DNA of 45,720 nt from JBDKGD01 sp964645125 (GCA_964645125.1 CAZXZC010000002.1:1-45720); one strand, 5' to 3'; shown: positions 31,378 through 40,215, counted from the stretch's first letter. The notes: a model not told the origin generated them from the letters alone. Numbers and translations are program-made.

Positions 31378-32136
31378 TTAGTGTTTTTTGGTAGTCGTTG
31401 CAGTTGAGCTGGTTGTGCTTGAAGCGGTGTTTTGGGTGCTTGAGGTATTTTTGGGTTGTGTTCCTTTTGTGGGGGTTGTGGCTTCAGGCATTTCGTAGAT
31501 TACTTGGCGAGTTTGGGTTGCTTCTCTGCCAAGTTGTTTTTTTGCTGTTATTTCGAAAATATTAATCCCATTTTGCAGTAATATTGTTTTTTGCCAGAAA
31601 CCGTCATTATCCGTGGATATACGCTCGCCATTGATGCTTACGGCGTCGTTTGCGTCAGCTACGCTTCCACGAATAGTATAAAGTTCTTCTTTTACCGTTT
31701 CAGTTTGACTTGCTGGTGATGAGATGGTTAGTTCGGGTGTGCCGAAAATTTTTGGTATACGCCATACTAGGATTGTAATTATTAGTAGGATTGCTCCTGC
31801 AATTAGTATTTTCCCTATCGGGTAGTTCCGAGCAAAGCGATTATTTGGCATAGAATCTTTCATGCCTGACTTTTGAACAGTGGAACCTTCTTTGATGGCG
31901 TGCCACCATGGATCGGCGTCAAAATGGAGGATTTCGCCTAAAGTGTACAAGTATCCACGTAGGTAGGGGGCGGGGGGAAGATCGTTAAAGTCTGAATCAA
32001 GCAGGCTTTCTATGTGTTTGACAGCAATTCCTGAGGCGTCGACGAGTTTTTTAACGGTGTAGCCCTCTTCTTTTATTTTGCTATGCAAAAATACGGCGAA
32101 GTCAGAGGCTTGAAATGGCGTATTTTTGTCGATCAT
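31378..32136 (-). CDS. RodZ-like membrane protein (HTH_25 plus external domain)
   Basis: The 252-aa protein has a cytoplasmic helix-turn-helix of the RodZ type (about 13-72, FAVFLHSKIKEEGYTVKKLVDASGIAVKHIESLL...YLRGYLYTLGEIL), a membrane helix at 108-127 (KILIAGAILLIITILVW), and an external domain (135-215, LTISSPASQTETVKEELYTIRGSVADANDAVSINGERI split here) resembling Big/glucodextranase-like modules, ending in a Thr/Ser-rich tail. RodZ couples MreB to the wall elongasome. ATG 32136 was chosen; TATACT lies 6 nt upstream. mreB is not in the window. It follows ftsK. Confidence 0.8.
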   Translation of the reverse strand: MIDKNTPFQASDFAVFLHSKIKEEGYTVKKLVDASGIAVKHIESLLDSDFNDLPPAPYLRGYLYTLGEILHFDADPWWHAIKEGSTVQKSGMKDSMPNNRFARNYPIGKILIAGAILLIITILVWRIPKIFGTPELTISSPASQTETVKEELYTIRGSVADANDAVSINGERISTDNDGFWQKTILLQNGINIFEITAKKQLGREATQTRQVIYEMPEATTPTKGTQPKNTSSTQNTASSTTSSTATTTKKH

Positions 32137-32142
32137 GGAGCT

Positions 32143-32148
32143 AGTATA
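32143..32148 (-). promoter_or_regulatory. -10 element (TATACT) 6 nt before the RodZ-like ATG
   Basis: TATACT, AGCTCC, ATG (32136) on the minus strand. Confidence 0.6.
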
Positions 32149-32152
32149 TGAG

Positions 32153-32293
32153 AAATAGGGTATTGAGTATAGGGTGCGGCCACTAGTAGGTGGGTTTAGG
32201 GTGTAGCCAATACCCACTAGGGTGATGTGGAACGCATTCAATCGAATACATAGATCCCTGCCTGACGGCAGCTCGTTCAAACACGAGGATGAC
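32153..32293. repeat. Dispersed repeat copy H followed by a REP-like hairpin
   Basis: 32153-32224 carries AGGGTATTGAGTATAGGGTG and TAGGGTGTAGCCAATACCCA units. 32258-32293 carries AGATCCCTGCCTGACGGCAG followed by GAGGATGACAGG, similar in word order to the hairpins at 17850-17927. Confidence 0.55.
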
Positions 32294-32322
32294 AGGCGTA
32301 GAGAATATGTGAATTAGAGATG

Positions 32323-34482
32323 CTATTCGTCGTTACCAATAAACACTTCGCGGGGTTTAGCACCGTCACCGGGGCCGATAATTCCCTTTTCTTCCATGAG
32401 ATCCAGCAGTCGTGCGGCGCGGGCATAGCCTACTTTGAGGCGACGCTGCAGGAGTGAGGCAGACGCTTTCTTGGCTTCTTTCACTACTTGCACTGCTTCT
32501 TCGAGCATTTCATCGCTATCTTCGCCGTCACCTACGAAGTCATCGAGTACTTCATTTTTCATACCAGTTACTTGTGGAGCGGTGTCGCCAAGGTCAACGG
32601 CGCTTTCTTTGGGAAGTTCTATTTTGTTATTTTCGCGGATAAAGTTTGTTACTTTGCCTATCTCATCTTCAGTAAGGAATGCGCCTTGAATACGTTTTGG
32701 CTGTGAAAGTTGTGGGGAAAGGAAGAGCAAGTCACCACCACCCAAGAGTTTTTCGGCACCCGAGGCATCGAGAATGGTGCGTGAGTCGATTTGACTCGCC
32801 ACCTGTAAGGCGATTCGGTTGGTGATGTTGGCCTTGATAAGGCCGGTGATAACTTCAACGGATGGGCGCTGCGTGGCGAGTACTAGGTGAATGCCGGTGG
32901 CGCGTGCCATTTGAGCAAGTCGTATGATGGAACCTTCTACTTCGCGACCATAAGTAGCCATAAGATCGGCGAGTTCATCAACCACAATAACAATATAGGG
33001 GAGGGCATCTTCGGTGTTTTTGGCATTATAGCTGGCAATGTCGCGCCGGCCGGAGGCGGCAAGGAGTTCATAGCGGCGTTCCATTTCTTTAATTGCCCAG
33101 CGAAATACGGCAATTGCCTTTTTATTTTCTGTAATGACGGGGTGAATGAGGTGTGGTAACCCATCATACATGGTAAGCTCTACGCGTTTTGGATCGATAA
33201 AGGCAAAGCGCAGGGTGTCGGGTGAGTTTTTATAGAGCAACGAAACGATAAGTGAGTGTACAAGAATTGATTTTCCTGATCCGGTAGCGCCGGCAACCAG
33301 TAAGTGCGGCATTTTGTCGATGCGGGTGAATATCGGTTCACCGCTTACGTCGCGGCCCAATACGATGCCTAATGGCCCGAGGGCTTGAAATTCAGGGTAA
33401 GAGAACAGGTTGCCCAAGCGTACGATGGCCGCGGTTTTGTTCGGTACCTCAATACCTACGAGTGATTTTCCGGGAATTGGGGCTTCGATGCGAATTGGGT
33501 GAGCAGCAAGCGCGAGGCTTAGGTCTTGAGAGAGCGCTAAAATGCGGGTGAGTTTTACGCCTTCGGCGGGTTTTAGGGTGTAGCGGGTTACTTTGGGGCC
33601 TATGTTTACCTCGCCCATTTCTACCGCGATACCAAAGCTTTCAAGAGTGCGTTTGATGATGTTGGCGTTGGCGCGGAGGTCGCCGGTGGTCGGCTTTTCA
33701 ACGGATGACTTGAGTAGCTCGAGTGGGGGGAGGATGTAGTTGGTAAAGCGCAGCGCGGGCACTGGAGGGAGTGCCTCTTTTGATTCTTGTGGTTTGTCTG
33801 CTGGTTTTTCGGGTTGTTTTTCTTCCTCCACCACCGGTTCTTCATCTTCCTCTGCTTCTTCGAGCGCGTCTTCTTCTACCACTTCTTCTGATTCTTCGTC
33901 GGCGATTCGCACAAATTCGTCTTCATCTTCTGCTGTTTCGGGGGTTATTGGTTCTTTTTTCTTCCATTCAGGCAGGCGTATTTTAATAGGGATGTTGAGT
34001 GTGGTGACGATGGCAATAACCCCAACGGCGAGTGTTATGATTGCCGCTGCCAATTTTCCAAATGGAATGTCCAGGCTTCCGAGTATTCGCCCCAGGTAGC
34101 CGCCTTGCCCCTTTTCGACAATATCAATGAGCCCGAGCACTGAAAGCAGGAATCCGCCAGCTCCAGAAAAGGCAACCAGTAAAAAGTGATGTTTGTCGGT
34201 AAACAAAAATACCCCCGCAACAATGAGTAAGCTTAATGGGAGTACGAGATATCCAATGCCAAGCAGGGCGATACCAGCTGTTCGCAGGTATTCACCGGCA
34301 GGACCCGATTGATGGAAGTAGGCAAGCGAAAGTACGAGTGCGGCGCCGATTGCGGCGATAGCAAGAATAGTTTTTTTGGTTTCGGGGTGGAGACGGCTTA
34401 CCGCGTTTTCTTCGCTTTCTTTCTTTTTATTTTTTTTACCTAAGTCTACGGATTTTTTTGTGTCTTTTGTGTCGCGAGGCAT
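32323..34482 (-). CDS. ftsK: DNA translocase FtsK/SpoIIIE
   Basis: FtsK pumps chromosomal DNA through the closing septum. The 719-aa product has four membrane helices (about 37-56, 70-94, 99-120 and 143-165), an acidic linker (184-222), a translocase motor with Walker A GATGSGKS at 398-405 and Walker B VIVVDELADLM, and a C-terminal winged-helix gamma domain (about 655-719, LLQRRLKVGYARAARLLDLM) that reads orienting DNA motifs. Length suits SpoIIIE-type proteins. TATACT lies 8 nt before the ATG. Confidence 0.96.
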   Translation of the reverse strand: MPRDTKDTKKSVDLGKKNKKKESEENAVSRLHPETKKTILAIAAIGAALVLSLAYFHQSGPAGEYLRTAGIALLGIGYLVLPLSLLIVAGVFLFTDKHHFLLVAFSGAGGFLLSVLGLIDIVEKGQGGYLGRILGSLDIPFGKLAAAIITLAVGVIAIVTTLNIPIKIRLPEWKKKEPITPETAEDEDEFVRIADEESEEVVEEDALEEAEEDEEPVVEEEKQPEKPADKPQESKEALPPVPALRFTNYILPPLELLKSSVEKPTTGDLRANANIIKRTLESFGIAVEMGEVNIGPKVTRYTLKPAEGVKLTRILALSQDLSLALAAHPIRIEAPIPGKSLVGIEVPNKTAAIVRLGNLFSYPEFQALGPLGIVLGRDVSGEPIFTRIDKMPHLLVAGATGSGKSILVHSLIVSLLYKNSPDTLRFAFIDPKRVELTMYDGLPHLIHPVITENKKAIAVFRWAIKEMERRYELLAASGRRDIASYNAKNTEDALPYIVIVVDELADLMATYGREVEGSIIRLAQMARATGIHLVLATQRPSVEVITGLIKANITNRIALQVASQIDSRTILDASGAEKLLGGGDLLFLSPQLSQPKRIQGAFLTEDEIGKVTNFIRENNKIELPKESAVDLGDTAPQVTGMKNEVLDDFVGDGEDSDEMLEEAVQVVKEAKKASASLLQRRLKVGYARAARLLDLMEEKGIIGPGDGAKPREVFIGNDE

Positions 34483-34490
34483 ATGTAATC

Positions 34491-34496
34491 AGTATA
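34491..34496 (-). promoter_or_regulatory. -10 element (TATACT) 8 nt before the ftsK ATG
   Basis: TATACT, 8 nt, ATG (34482) on the minus strand; overlaps repeat copy I. Confidence 0.6.
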
Positions 34497-34525
34497 TAGG
34501 GTGTAGCCAAAAGCCAAAAGGGTAG
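34491..34525. repeat. Dispersed GGGTGTAGCCAAAAGCCAA repeat, copy I
   Basis: AGTATATAGGGTGTAGCCAA then AAGCCAAAAGGGTAG in the ftsK leader. Confidence 0.65.
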
Positions 34526-34591
34526 AACTGGTTGCGTTTTCTACCTATCGGCGGATATTTCAAGCTAGACTTTTGACGAACCTACCATCTA

Positions 34592-34619
34592 TTGACATTT
34601 TTTATAAAAATAGTAATAT
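34592..34619 (+). promoter_or_regulatory. Promoter of the 94-aa orphan (TTGACA - 16 nt - TAATAT)
   Basis: TTGACA at 34592-34597 and TAATAT at 34614-34619. AAAAGGAG (34635-34642) lies 9 nt before ATG 34652. Confidence 0.65.
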
Positions 34620-34651
34620 ATACACTAGATTAACAAAAGGAGCATTTAAAA

Positions 34652-34936
34652 ATGCATAAAATTGTTTTGGGTAATGAAAACATGGCTCGACAGCCGACCG
34701 TTGAAGAAATTCAAGATCGCGTGCGAGTCAAAAATGAGGAGTATTTGCTTAGTGCTTCTGCGCGAGGCAAACCTCCGCTTATTGCTTTTTACAGTGAAGA
34801 GACCTCCACTTTATTTATTTATTTTGGAGATTCTTCGCAGCAGGTTGTTGCTCCTCTTGTTTTTATTTTTCCGGATTTACTTGATGGGAAGAAAGAGGAT
34901 CAAACATTTTCCATTGTTGCTGTCAAAGACTTATAG
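34652..34936 (+). CDS. Small orphan protein, 94 aa
   Basis: Starts MHKIVLGNENMARQPTVEEI and continues with a charged helical segment, then a strand-rich half (PPLIAFYSEETSTLFIYFG and QVVAPLVFIFPDLLDG). No signal peptide, membrane helix or known motif. A canonical Shine-Dalgarno and a strong promoter and terminator surround it, giving a self-contained unit. Its last 12 codons overlap the antisense end of the kinase-like gene. Function unknown. Confidence 0.7.
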   Translation: MHKIVLGNENMARQPTVEEIQDRVRVKNEEYLLSASARGKPPLIAFYSEETSTLFIYFGDSSQQVVAPLVFIFPDLLDGKKEDQTFSIVAVKDL

Positions 34937-36342
34937 GACGCTGATACATTTTCCGTATCGGCGTCTTTTTTATTTTCTTCTAGAAATATTTTTATATGGT
35001 TTCTTGTTGATTGGTTTATTTTCAGTTCTGGGCTTGGTTGGATGCGTCCTTTTTTGGGTGGTAATTTCGATTTTTCTAATATTTGTTTACAAAATAATTC
35101 CTTTTCTTCGCCCATTATTTTTTTATTAATGAGTAAATATTGTATTGCCGCTAAAAAGTTAGCTCCTTCGTTTTGGGGATCATTTATCACAGTAGTTCTA
35201 AACAGAACCTTTAAAAGGTCGTTTTGGTTTCTTTCAATGGTATTTTGTATCAACTGAATTGATTTATTTGTCGTATTTTTATTTTGTAATTCTGCTACTG
35301 TCTTTCTTATAGTATCTAAAAAGTCTCTTTTCAATACGTCTAATTCGTTTTCCTTTAGTAATTCTTGTAATTGTCGAGCCCCATACTCATCTTTTATATG
35401 GTGCTCTTTTTCTTCTGAATCTGCTGAGCCAAAATCTATAATATATGCTTGTAGGTTCAAATCCCCAGTCTCATTGTTTTTGTTTTCTTGCACCAATATA
35501 TTTCTTTCATGAAGATCATTGTGGTATATGCCAAATCTGTGAAGATATGTGATAGTGTTTTGAACCTGTTGAATAAGTTTTTGAATATCTTTTTCTGTAA
35601 TTGTTACACCTTGTGCTGTTGTCAGTTTTTGTTGTCTTAGGAGAGTGCGTACATGTTTGTAAAATAGTTTCTTGTTTTCATTCCATACTCTATCCTTGTT
35701 GTCTTCATTGGTTGGTATACCTATTCCTCTTGTATAGCGAAATGCTTCTTCGAGTGCTTCGCTGGCAGTCATTTTACTTATTTCTTCTTCTGAGATTGCG
35801 CCTGCTTGATAGTAGCGCACTATTGCTTTTGCATACAACGTTGCTAGGTCATTTGCTGGTGAAAAACTTGATTCGGTTTCGATCTTGTTTTGTATGTACT
35901 CCATTACTATGTACTCTGCTTTGTCTCCCGCAAACAATGTCCCTTGGTTTTTTAAATTTTCTCTACTTTCTTCGTTTAAGGTAATTTCCCCTGAGTCGAT
36001 AATTTTGGGTATGTGTGCTATTTCGTCAAATTCTTTTTGATTAGATATGAGTTTGTGGGCTTTTTTCTGTTCCGCAGCTTCTTTTTGAGCAGAACCCACC
36101 GTGTATACTTTTAATATTTTTACGGCCCCGACGCTGTTTCTGTCTTTCTCGTTATTTTCGAAAGGCATTTCCCTTATGGGCAATTTGTATATGAGGCCGT
36201 TGGTTCCAGCATTAGAGATTTTATTTTTTGAATCCGAAAGGAATTCTTGTAGGTAGCGAAGTAATAGTTCGTGTTTCATTTCACTATCCAGTTCCTGTGG
36301 CGCATCTTCAATTTTTTGTTCAGGAAATTTTTCCATTGACAT
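34900..36342 (-). CDS. Eukaryotic-type protein kinase-like protein
   Basis: The 480-aa protein has a full set of kinase landmarks: VGAVKILKVY with Lys75 (ATP-binding Lys), EYIVMEYI hinge (143-150), catalytic loop HNDLHERNIL at 274-283 (D276, N281) and the metal-binding DFG in IIDFGSA (D303). The fold therefore should be active. The C-lobe region contains extra helical sequence, and the family (Ser/Thr kinase, RIO-like or aminoglycoside-kinase-like) is uncertain. The last about 27 codons overlap, antisense, the terminator and 3' end of the 94-aa gene. No phosphatase or FHA partner is seen nearby. Confidence 0.8.
   Translation of the reverse strand: MSMEKFPEQKIEDAPQELDSEMKHELLLRYLQEFLSDSKNKISNAGTNGLIYKLPIREMPFENNEKDRNSVGAVKILKVYTVGSAQKEAAEQKKAHKLISNQKEFDEIAHIPKIIDSGEITLNEESRENLKNQGTLFAGDKAEYIVMEYIQNKIETESSFSPANDLATLYAKAIVRYYQAGAISEEEISKMTASEALEEAFRYTRGIGIPTNEDNKDRVWNENKKLFYKHVRTLLRQQKLTTAQGVTITEKDIQKLIQQVQNTITYLHRFGIYHNDLHERNILVQENKNNETGDLNLQAYIIDFGSADSEEKEHHIKDEYGARQLQELLKENELDVLKRDFLDTIRKTVAELQNKNTTNKSIQLIQNTIERNQNDLLKVLFRTTVINDPQNEGANFLAAIQYLLINKKIMGEEKELFCKQILEKSKLPPKKGRIQPSPELKINQSTRNHIKIFLEENKKDADTENVSASYKSLTATMENV
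34937..34971 (+). terminator. Intrinsic terminator of the 94-aa orphan
   Basis: GACGCTGATAC, 7-nt loop, GTATCGGCGTC (one G-T pair), then TTTTTT. It lies within the antisense coding end of the kinase-like gene. Confidence 0.85.
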
Positions 36343-36435
36343 GAGGTGATTTTATCATAGTTTTTGCTTGTCTGTTATGTCTGATGTATTGTGATTCGCC
36401 ACTCTTTTTCTTTGCGTTTTAAGAGTACCTTTTCG

Positions 36436-36441
36436 TACAAT
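36436..36441 (+). promoter_or_regulatory. -10 element (TACAAT) 6 nt before the phosphomannomutase ATG
   Basis: TACAAT, GGGTAC, ATG (36448): predicted leaderless transcript. Confidence 0.55.
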
Positions 36442-36447
36442 GGGTAC

Positions 36448-37818
36448 ATGCATGAGGTTTCAATTTTTGGGAAATATGATGTGCGAGGGAAGTACCCGAC
36501 GCAATTAAACGCTCGCGTTGTGGCAGATATTGCTCGGGCGTTTGTGGTTTTTTTGAAAAAGCCGAAAACACTGGTGGTGGGGCGGGATGCACGGTCTTCG
36601 GGCGCGGAGCTTGCCAGCTCGTTTGTTACTGCCACGCGCGAGCGGGGAGTGGATGTGGTTGATGTGGGTGTGGTGCCGGTTGAGGTTTTTTATTTTGCTA
36701 TTCGATTTTTAAAGGCAGATGGAGGGGTGTTTGTATCGGCGTCTCACAATGCAGGGAATTGGAACGGCTTGAATTTTGCGGGGCCTGGTGCGTGCGGGAT
36801 TTCGGGCGAGACGGGGTTGAAGCTTATTGAGCGGAACTTTTTGCAGCTACAAAAGAAACCGCTTTCACCGGTTGCGAAGCAGGGATCGTACCGGGTGGTG
36901 TCGGTACAGCAGCCGTATTTTCGGTTTTTGAAAAAACTTATTTCTTCTTTGAAGTTGAGTCATGCGCGCATGAAACTGCATATTGGAATTTCTGGGTCTG
37001 GCGGGGTGTCTGCTGCATGGTTTGAGGAGTTTTTGAGGTTTGCTGGTTTTTCTTTTGTGCGTACGACACGCGTTTCTTCTTCCTCCGCGCAGCCTAATCC
37101 ACTGCTTGCGAGTGCTCGGCGTGATTTGGTGCAGACAGTGCAAAAAAACGACTGTGACTTTGGCGTGGCCTGGGATATGGACGGGGATCGGGCTTTTTTT
37201 GTGGATGAAACGGGAACGTTTGTGCATCCGACGGTTGTTGCGCAAATGGTGGCGGATGCGCTTTTGCGGGTGCATCCGAAAGCACCTATTGTTTCTGATT
37301 CGCGCTATGTGCTGGGGTTGCGTGATACGGTGCGCGCGGCTGGTGGTAAACTTTTTTTGAGTCACCCTGGGATGACGGTGGTGTCACGCTTCATGGAACA
37401 GAAGAAGGCAATTTTTGGCGCTGAAGCCAGCGGGCATTATTATTTTGCGGATATGTTTTACCGCGATAGTGGCTTTTTACCAGTTTTTTATATGTTGTTT
37501 TTGCTGGTTGGTTCAGGCGCATCTTTTAAAACCCTTGCCGCTCCTTTTGTTTCTAAATTTTTTGTATCTGACGAGGTGAATATTCGCTTACCGCGTGAGG
37601 CTGATGTGGCAAAGATTTTTTCGGGGTTGTTACATAAATATCGAGACGGTGTGGTGTCTCGATTTGAGGGTGTTGCTGTTTCGTACCCACAGTGGCGCTT
37701 TGCGCTTCGGGCATCGGCAACAGAGCCAGTGATCCGTTTAACTGCGGAAGGGGTGTCTCGCGCGCTTGTGCGCAAAGAAGTGGCTCGGTTGCGGCACGCG
37801 ATTTCGCTTTTGGTGTAG
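36448..37818 (+). CDS. Phosphomannomutase/phosphoglucomutase
   Basis: Alpha-D-phosphohexomutase that interconverts sugar 1- and 6-phosphates for glycan precursors. The 456-aa product has the phosphoserine loop VSASHN with Ser99 (95-101), the metal loop DMDGDR at 243-248, the sugar loop GAEASGH at 324-330 and the phosphate loop RASATEPVIRL near the C-terminus. ATG 36448 was chosen (MHEVSIFGKYDVRG) because the frame is open to 36391 but TACAAT lies 6 nt before 36448. The exact sugar is not shown by the sequence. Confidence 0.9.
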   Translation: MHEVSIFGKYDVRGKYPTQLNARVVADIARAFVVFLKKPKTLVVGRDARSSGAELASSFVTATRERGVDVVDVGVVPVEVFYFAIRFLKADGGVFVSASHNAGNWNGLNFAGPGACGISGETGLKLIERNFLQLQKKPLSPVAKQGSYRVVSVQQPYFRFLKKLISSLKLSHARMKLHIGISGSGGVSAAWFEEFLRFAGFSFVRTTRVSSSSAQPNPLLASARRDLVQTVQKNDCDFGVAWDMDGDRAFFVDETGTFVHPTVVAQMVADALLRVHPKAPIVSDSRYVLGLRDTVRAAGGKLFLSHPGMTVVSRFMEQKKAIFGAEASGHYYFADMFYRDSGFLPVFYMLFLLVGSGASFKTLAAPFVSKFFVSDEVNIRLPREADVAKIFSGLLHKYRDGVVSRFEGVAVSYPQWRFALRASATEPVIRLTAEGVSRALVRKEVARLRHAISLLV

Positions 37819-37846
37819 GGCGGGTTTTTGGAGCACTTCTCTTTTG

Positions 37847-37852
37847 TATACT
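37847..37852 (+). promoter_or_regulatory. -10 element (TATACT) of the 125-aa orphan
   Basis: TATACT at 37847-37852; the -35 region is weak (T-rich). A leader of about 35 nt with GGAGG (37881-37885) 9 nt before ATG 37895 follows. Confidence 0.5.
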
Positions 37853-37894
37853 GTAAGCAGCGGGTATGTTTCTTTCACACGGAGGTTTGGTGCC

Positions 37895-38272
37895 ATGAAG
37901 CTTTTTGATGATTTGACGGGTTGTGGTCCGCCTGAAGCAAACGAGAAGGCGTTTGCTGAACTTTCAACTTTTAAAATTCCTTTTCCACTCTACAGTGTGC
38001 GTGGATATTTCGCGGATGGGTGTGTTGCCGGGTGTTTTGGGATTTTGTATTTTCCTGCCAACAACAATCGAATATTTGTGTTTCGTAGGTATACAACATA
38101 CTGGGGTGTGGTTGCATCAATGAAACACAAAGGATGCCAGGAATGGAGGTTTGATGGCTATGAGGCTCTTCGAGCGTTTTGCGATGAAGTTATTGGTTGT
38201 TACGGAAGTCTTGCGAGGGTCGATCGTTGCCCGGGGGTCGTGCAACTTCAGACGCTTCGGTTGGTGGCGTAA
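37895..38272 (+). CDS. Small Cys/aromatic-rich orphan protein, 125 aa
   Basis: Starts MKLFDDLTGCGPPEANEKAF, contains several Cys (GCGPP, DGCVAGCFG, KGCQEW, FCDEVIGCYG, DRCPG) and many aromatics. No signal peptide or membrane helix. No known family. A canonical Shine-Dalgarno GGAGG and a strong hairpin terminator downstream make it a self-contained unit. Its frame is open upstream into the phosphomannomutase end (37766), but ATG 37895 with its Shine-Dalgarno is clearly the start. Confidence 0.7.
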   Translation: MKLFDDLTGCGPPEANEKAFAELSTFKIPFPLYSVRGYFADGCVAGCFGILYFPANNNRIFVFRRYTTYWGVVASMKHKGCQEWRFDGYEALRAFCDEVIGCYGSLARVDRCPGVVQLQTLRLVA

Positions 38273-38287
38273 ATTTTTTGGTTTTTT

Positions 38288-38325
38288 GTGGTAGCGGGCC
38301 ATGCCCTTGCTACCACCTATTTTTT
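38288..38325 (+). terminator. Intrinsic terminator of the 125-aa orphan
   Basis: GTGGTAGC-GGGC, 3-nt loop, GCCC-TT-GCTACCAC, then TATTTTTT. Confidence 0.88.
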
Positions 38326-38352
38326 GACACTTTCGATTTTTTGTTTTATTTT
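38324..38352 (+). promoter_or_regulatory. Promoter of the exonuclease gene (TTGACA - 17 nt - TATTTT)
   Basis: TTGACA at 38324-38329 and TATTTT at 38347-38352; ATG 38362 follows after 9 nt. Confidence 0.6.
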
Positions 38353-38361
38353 GATGCCACT

Positions 38362-38988
38362 ATGGAACCGACCCCTGACACCGTGGTATTTGATATTGAA
38401 ACGCAGAATTTTTTTACGGATCCAGGTGTGGGGTGGAATAACTACGGGGCGTTGAAGATTTCGGTGGTGGGGGTGTATTCGTATACTCGGAATGAATATA
38501 AGGCGTTTGAAGAAGACGAGATGGGGGAATTGGCGACATGGTTTATGCCTGGCACCACTGTAGTTGGGTTTTCTTCAAATAGATATGATGTGCCGGTACT
38601 GCACCACTATTTTCAAAAATTAGACGCGTCGGGGTTGCTTGATTTGTGGAAGATGAAACGTGTTGATTTGCTCGAGCTTATTGAAATGGCAACGGGTAAG
38701 CGAATTTCTTTGAACTTACTTGCGCAGGCAAATGTGGGAGTTGGCAAAACGGGGCATGGAAGTGAGGCGATTGAGTTGTATAAACAGGGGAGAATCGAAG
38801 AATTAAAAGAGTACTGCTTGCAGGATGTGAAGCTTACCAAGGAGCTCTATGACATCTACCTTACTACCGGTACATTTATGATTCCTGATCGGGTGACGGG
38901 GGAATTAAAACCATTACATTTGAAACAGGTCGAGGCGACCCATACTATTTCTAATGAAGAAGATGGCAAGAAAAAAACTTTATTTTGA
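38362..38988 (+). CDS. DEDDy-type 3'-5' exonuclease-like protein
   Basis: The 208-aa protein has the RNase H-like exonuclease pattern: Exo I VVFDIET (D11, E13), Exo II GFSSNRYDVPVLHHYF (N73, D76), and Exo III YCLQD with Tyr151 and Asp155 (YxxxD, DEDDy class). This predicts a single-strand-directed nuclease used in DNA repair or RNA processing. It resembles YprB-like or RNase_H_2 proteins but no exact family is certain. Its 3' end overlaps the cysteine desulfurase start by 26 nt. Confidence 0.78.
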   Translation: MEPTPDTVVFDIETQNFFTDPGVGWNNYGALKISVVGVYSYTRNEYKAFEEDEMGELATWFMPGTTVVGFSSNRYDVPVLHHYFQKLDASGLLDLWKMKRVDLLELIEMATGKRISLNLLAQANVGVGKTGHGSEAIELYKQGRIEELKEYCLQDVKLTKELYDIYLTTGTFMIPDRVTGELKPLHLKQVEATHTISNEEDGKKKTLF

Positions 38989-40192
38989 TTACGCAGCTAC
39001 TACGCCGGTTGACGCGCGGGTTGTTGCGGCGATGAAGCCGTACTTTTCTGAAAAGTTTGGTAACCCTGGCTCGCTTCATTTTGCGGGTCAAGCGGCGATT
39101 GCCGCTGTTGATGGTGCTCGGCAGGTGGTGGCTGCGCACGCAGGCATTGATTTTGATGGCGTTGTGTTTACCAGCGGGGCAACTGAAGCGAATAATTTAG
39201 CTATTACCGGAGTCGTCAATTTTTGGCGAGCTCAAAATCCGGGTAAGCTCCCGCGCATTATTGTGTCGGCTATTGAGCACGATAGTGTGTTGGTATGCGC
39301 GCGAGCACTTGGGGTAGCTGGAGTGGCCGATGTGGTAGTGGTTCCGGTTGACAGCCAAGGTGTTGTGGATGTTGTGGCACTGCGCGCGGCACTCACAGCC
39401 GAAACGGTTGTGGTGTCGGTGATGTATGGGAATAATGAGGTTGGGACGGTTCAACCATTACCCACTATTTCAAAAATAATAAATGAATTTCGGGCAAGCA
39501 TTACCAGCGCTTCGTATCCGTTTTTGCATACCGATGCGGCGCAAGCCGGTACTTATTTGAGTTGCACTGTGGCAGAGTTGGGGGTTGATATGCTTACGCT
39601 TTCTTCTCAAAAAATATATGGCCCAAAGGGGGTTGGGGCATTATGTGTGGGTAAAAAAGTATTTTGTGTTCCCACTAAAGGCCAGGTGCATATGAAGCCA
39701 GCACTTCACCCAATTCTGTTTGGGGGTGGGCAGGAATTGGGTTTGCGATCGGGTACGGAAAATGTGCCGGGGATCGTGGGGTTTGCAAAAGCGTTTGAGA
39801 TTGCCGTGAGTATGCAAAAGAAGGAAGTTGCCCGAGTAAATATGGTAAAAGAATATTTTTGGAAAAAATTGCATGCATTGGTTCCTGCTGCACGAGCGAT
39901 AGGGTCGACTCTAAAAAAAGAAGATGTTTCGTTGCCGCATATTATTTCTTTGTATATTCCGGGCGAGCAGACGGCGCAAGACATACTGACTCGGCTTGAT
40001 TTGGTGGGGATCGCGGCGTCATCGGGCTCTGCGTGTTCGGCGCGGGCGTTTATGGTGTCGCATGTGTATACGGCGCTTGGGCTTTTAAAGGAAGAAGCTT
40101 TGCGAACCGTGCGGTTCTCATTTGGGCGAGATACGACTAAAAAAGATATTGATGTGTTGGTGGGGGAACTTGCTGAGATTTTGAAATCTTAA
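38963..40192 (+). CDS. Cysteine desulfurase (NifS/IscS family)
   Basis: PLP enzyme that takes sulfur from cysteine for Fe-S clusters or thio-tRNAs. The 409-aa product starts MARKKLYFDYAATTPVD, has SGATEANN, AIEHDSVL (His105 over PLP), MYGNNEVGT, the PLP lysine in SSQKIYGPKG (Lys217), GSACSARAF with the catalytic Cys358, and RFSFGRDTTKKDID. Both Lys and Cys are present, so it should be active. An ATG nine nt upstream (38954) is possible. It overlaps the exonuclease gene by 26 nt; no iscU/sufU scaffold is in the window. Confidence 0.94.
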   Translation: MARKKLYFDYAATTPVDARVVAAMKPYFSEKFGNPGSLHFAGQAAIAAVDGARQVVAAHAGIDFDGVVFTSGATEANNLAITGVVNFWRAQNPGKLPRIIVSAIEHDSVLVCARALGVAGVADVVVVPVDSQGVVDVVALRAALTAETVVVSVMYGNNEVGTVQPLPTISKIINEFRASITSASYPFLHTDAAQAGTYLSCTVAELGVDMLTLSSQKIYGPKGVGALCVGKKVFCVPTKGQVHMKPALHPILFGGGQELGLRSGTENVPGIVGFAKAFEIAVSMQKKEVARVNMVKEYFWKKLHALVPAARAIGSTLKKEDVSLPHIISLYIPGEQTAQDILTRLDLVGIAASSGSACSARAFMVSHVYTALGLLKEEALRTVRFSFGRDTTKKDIDVLVGELAEILKS

Positions 40193-40215
40193 TTTTTCTT
40201 ATTTTGAAAAAGAAG

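Noticed and set aside
32137..32280. N-terminal extension of the RodZ-like protein
   Set aside because: It spans repeat copy H and the -10 at 32143-32148; the HTH domain begins after 32136.
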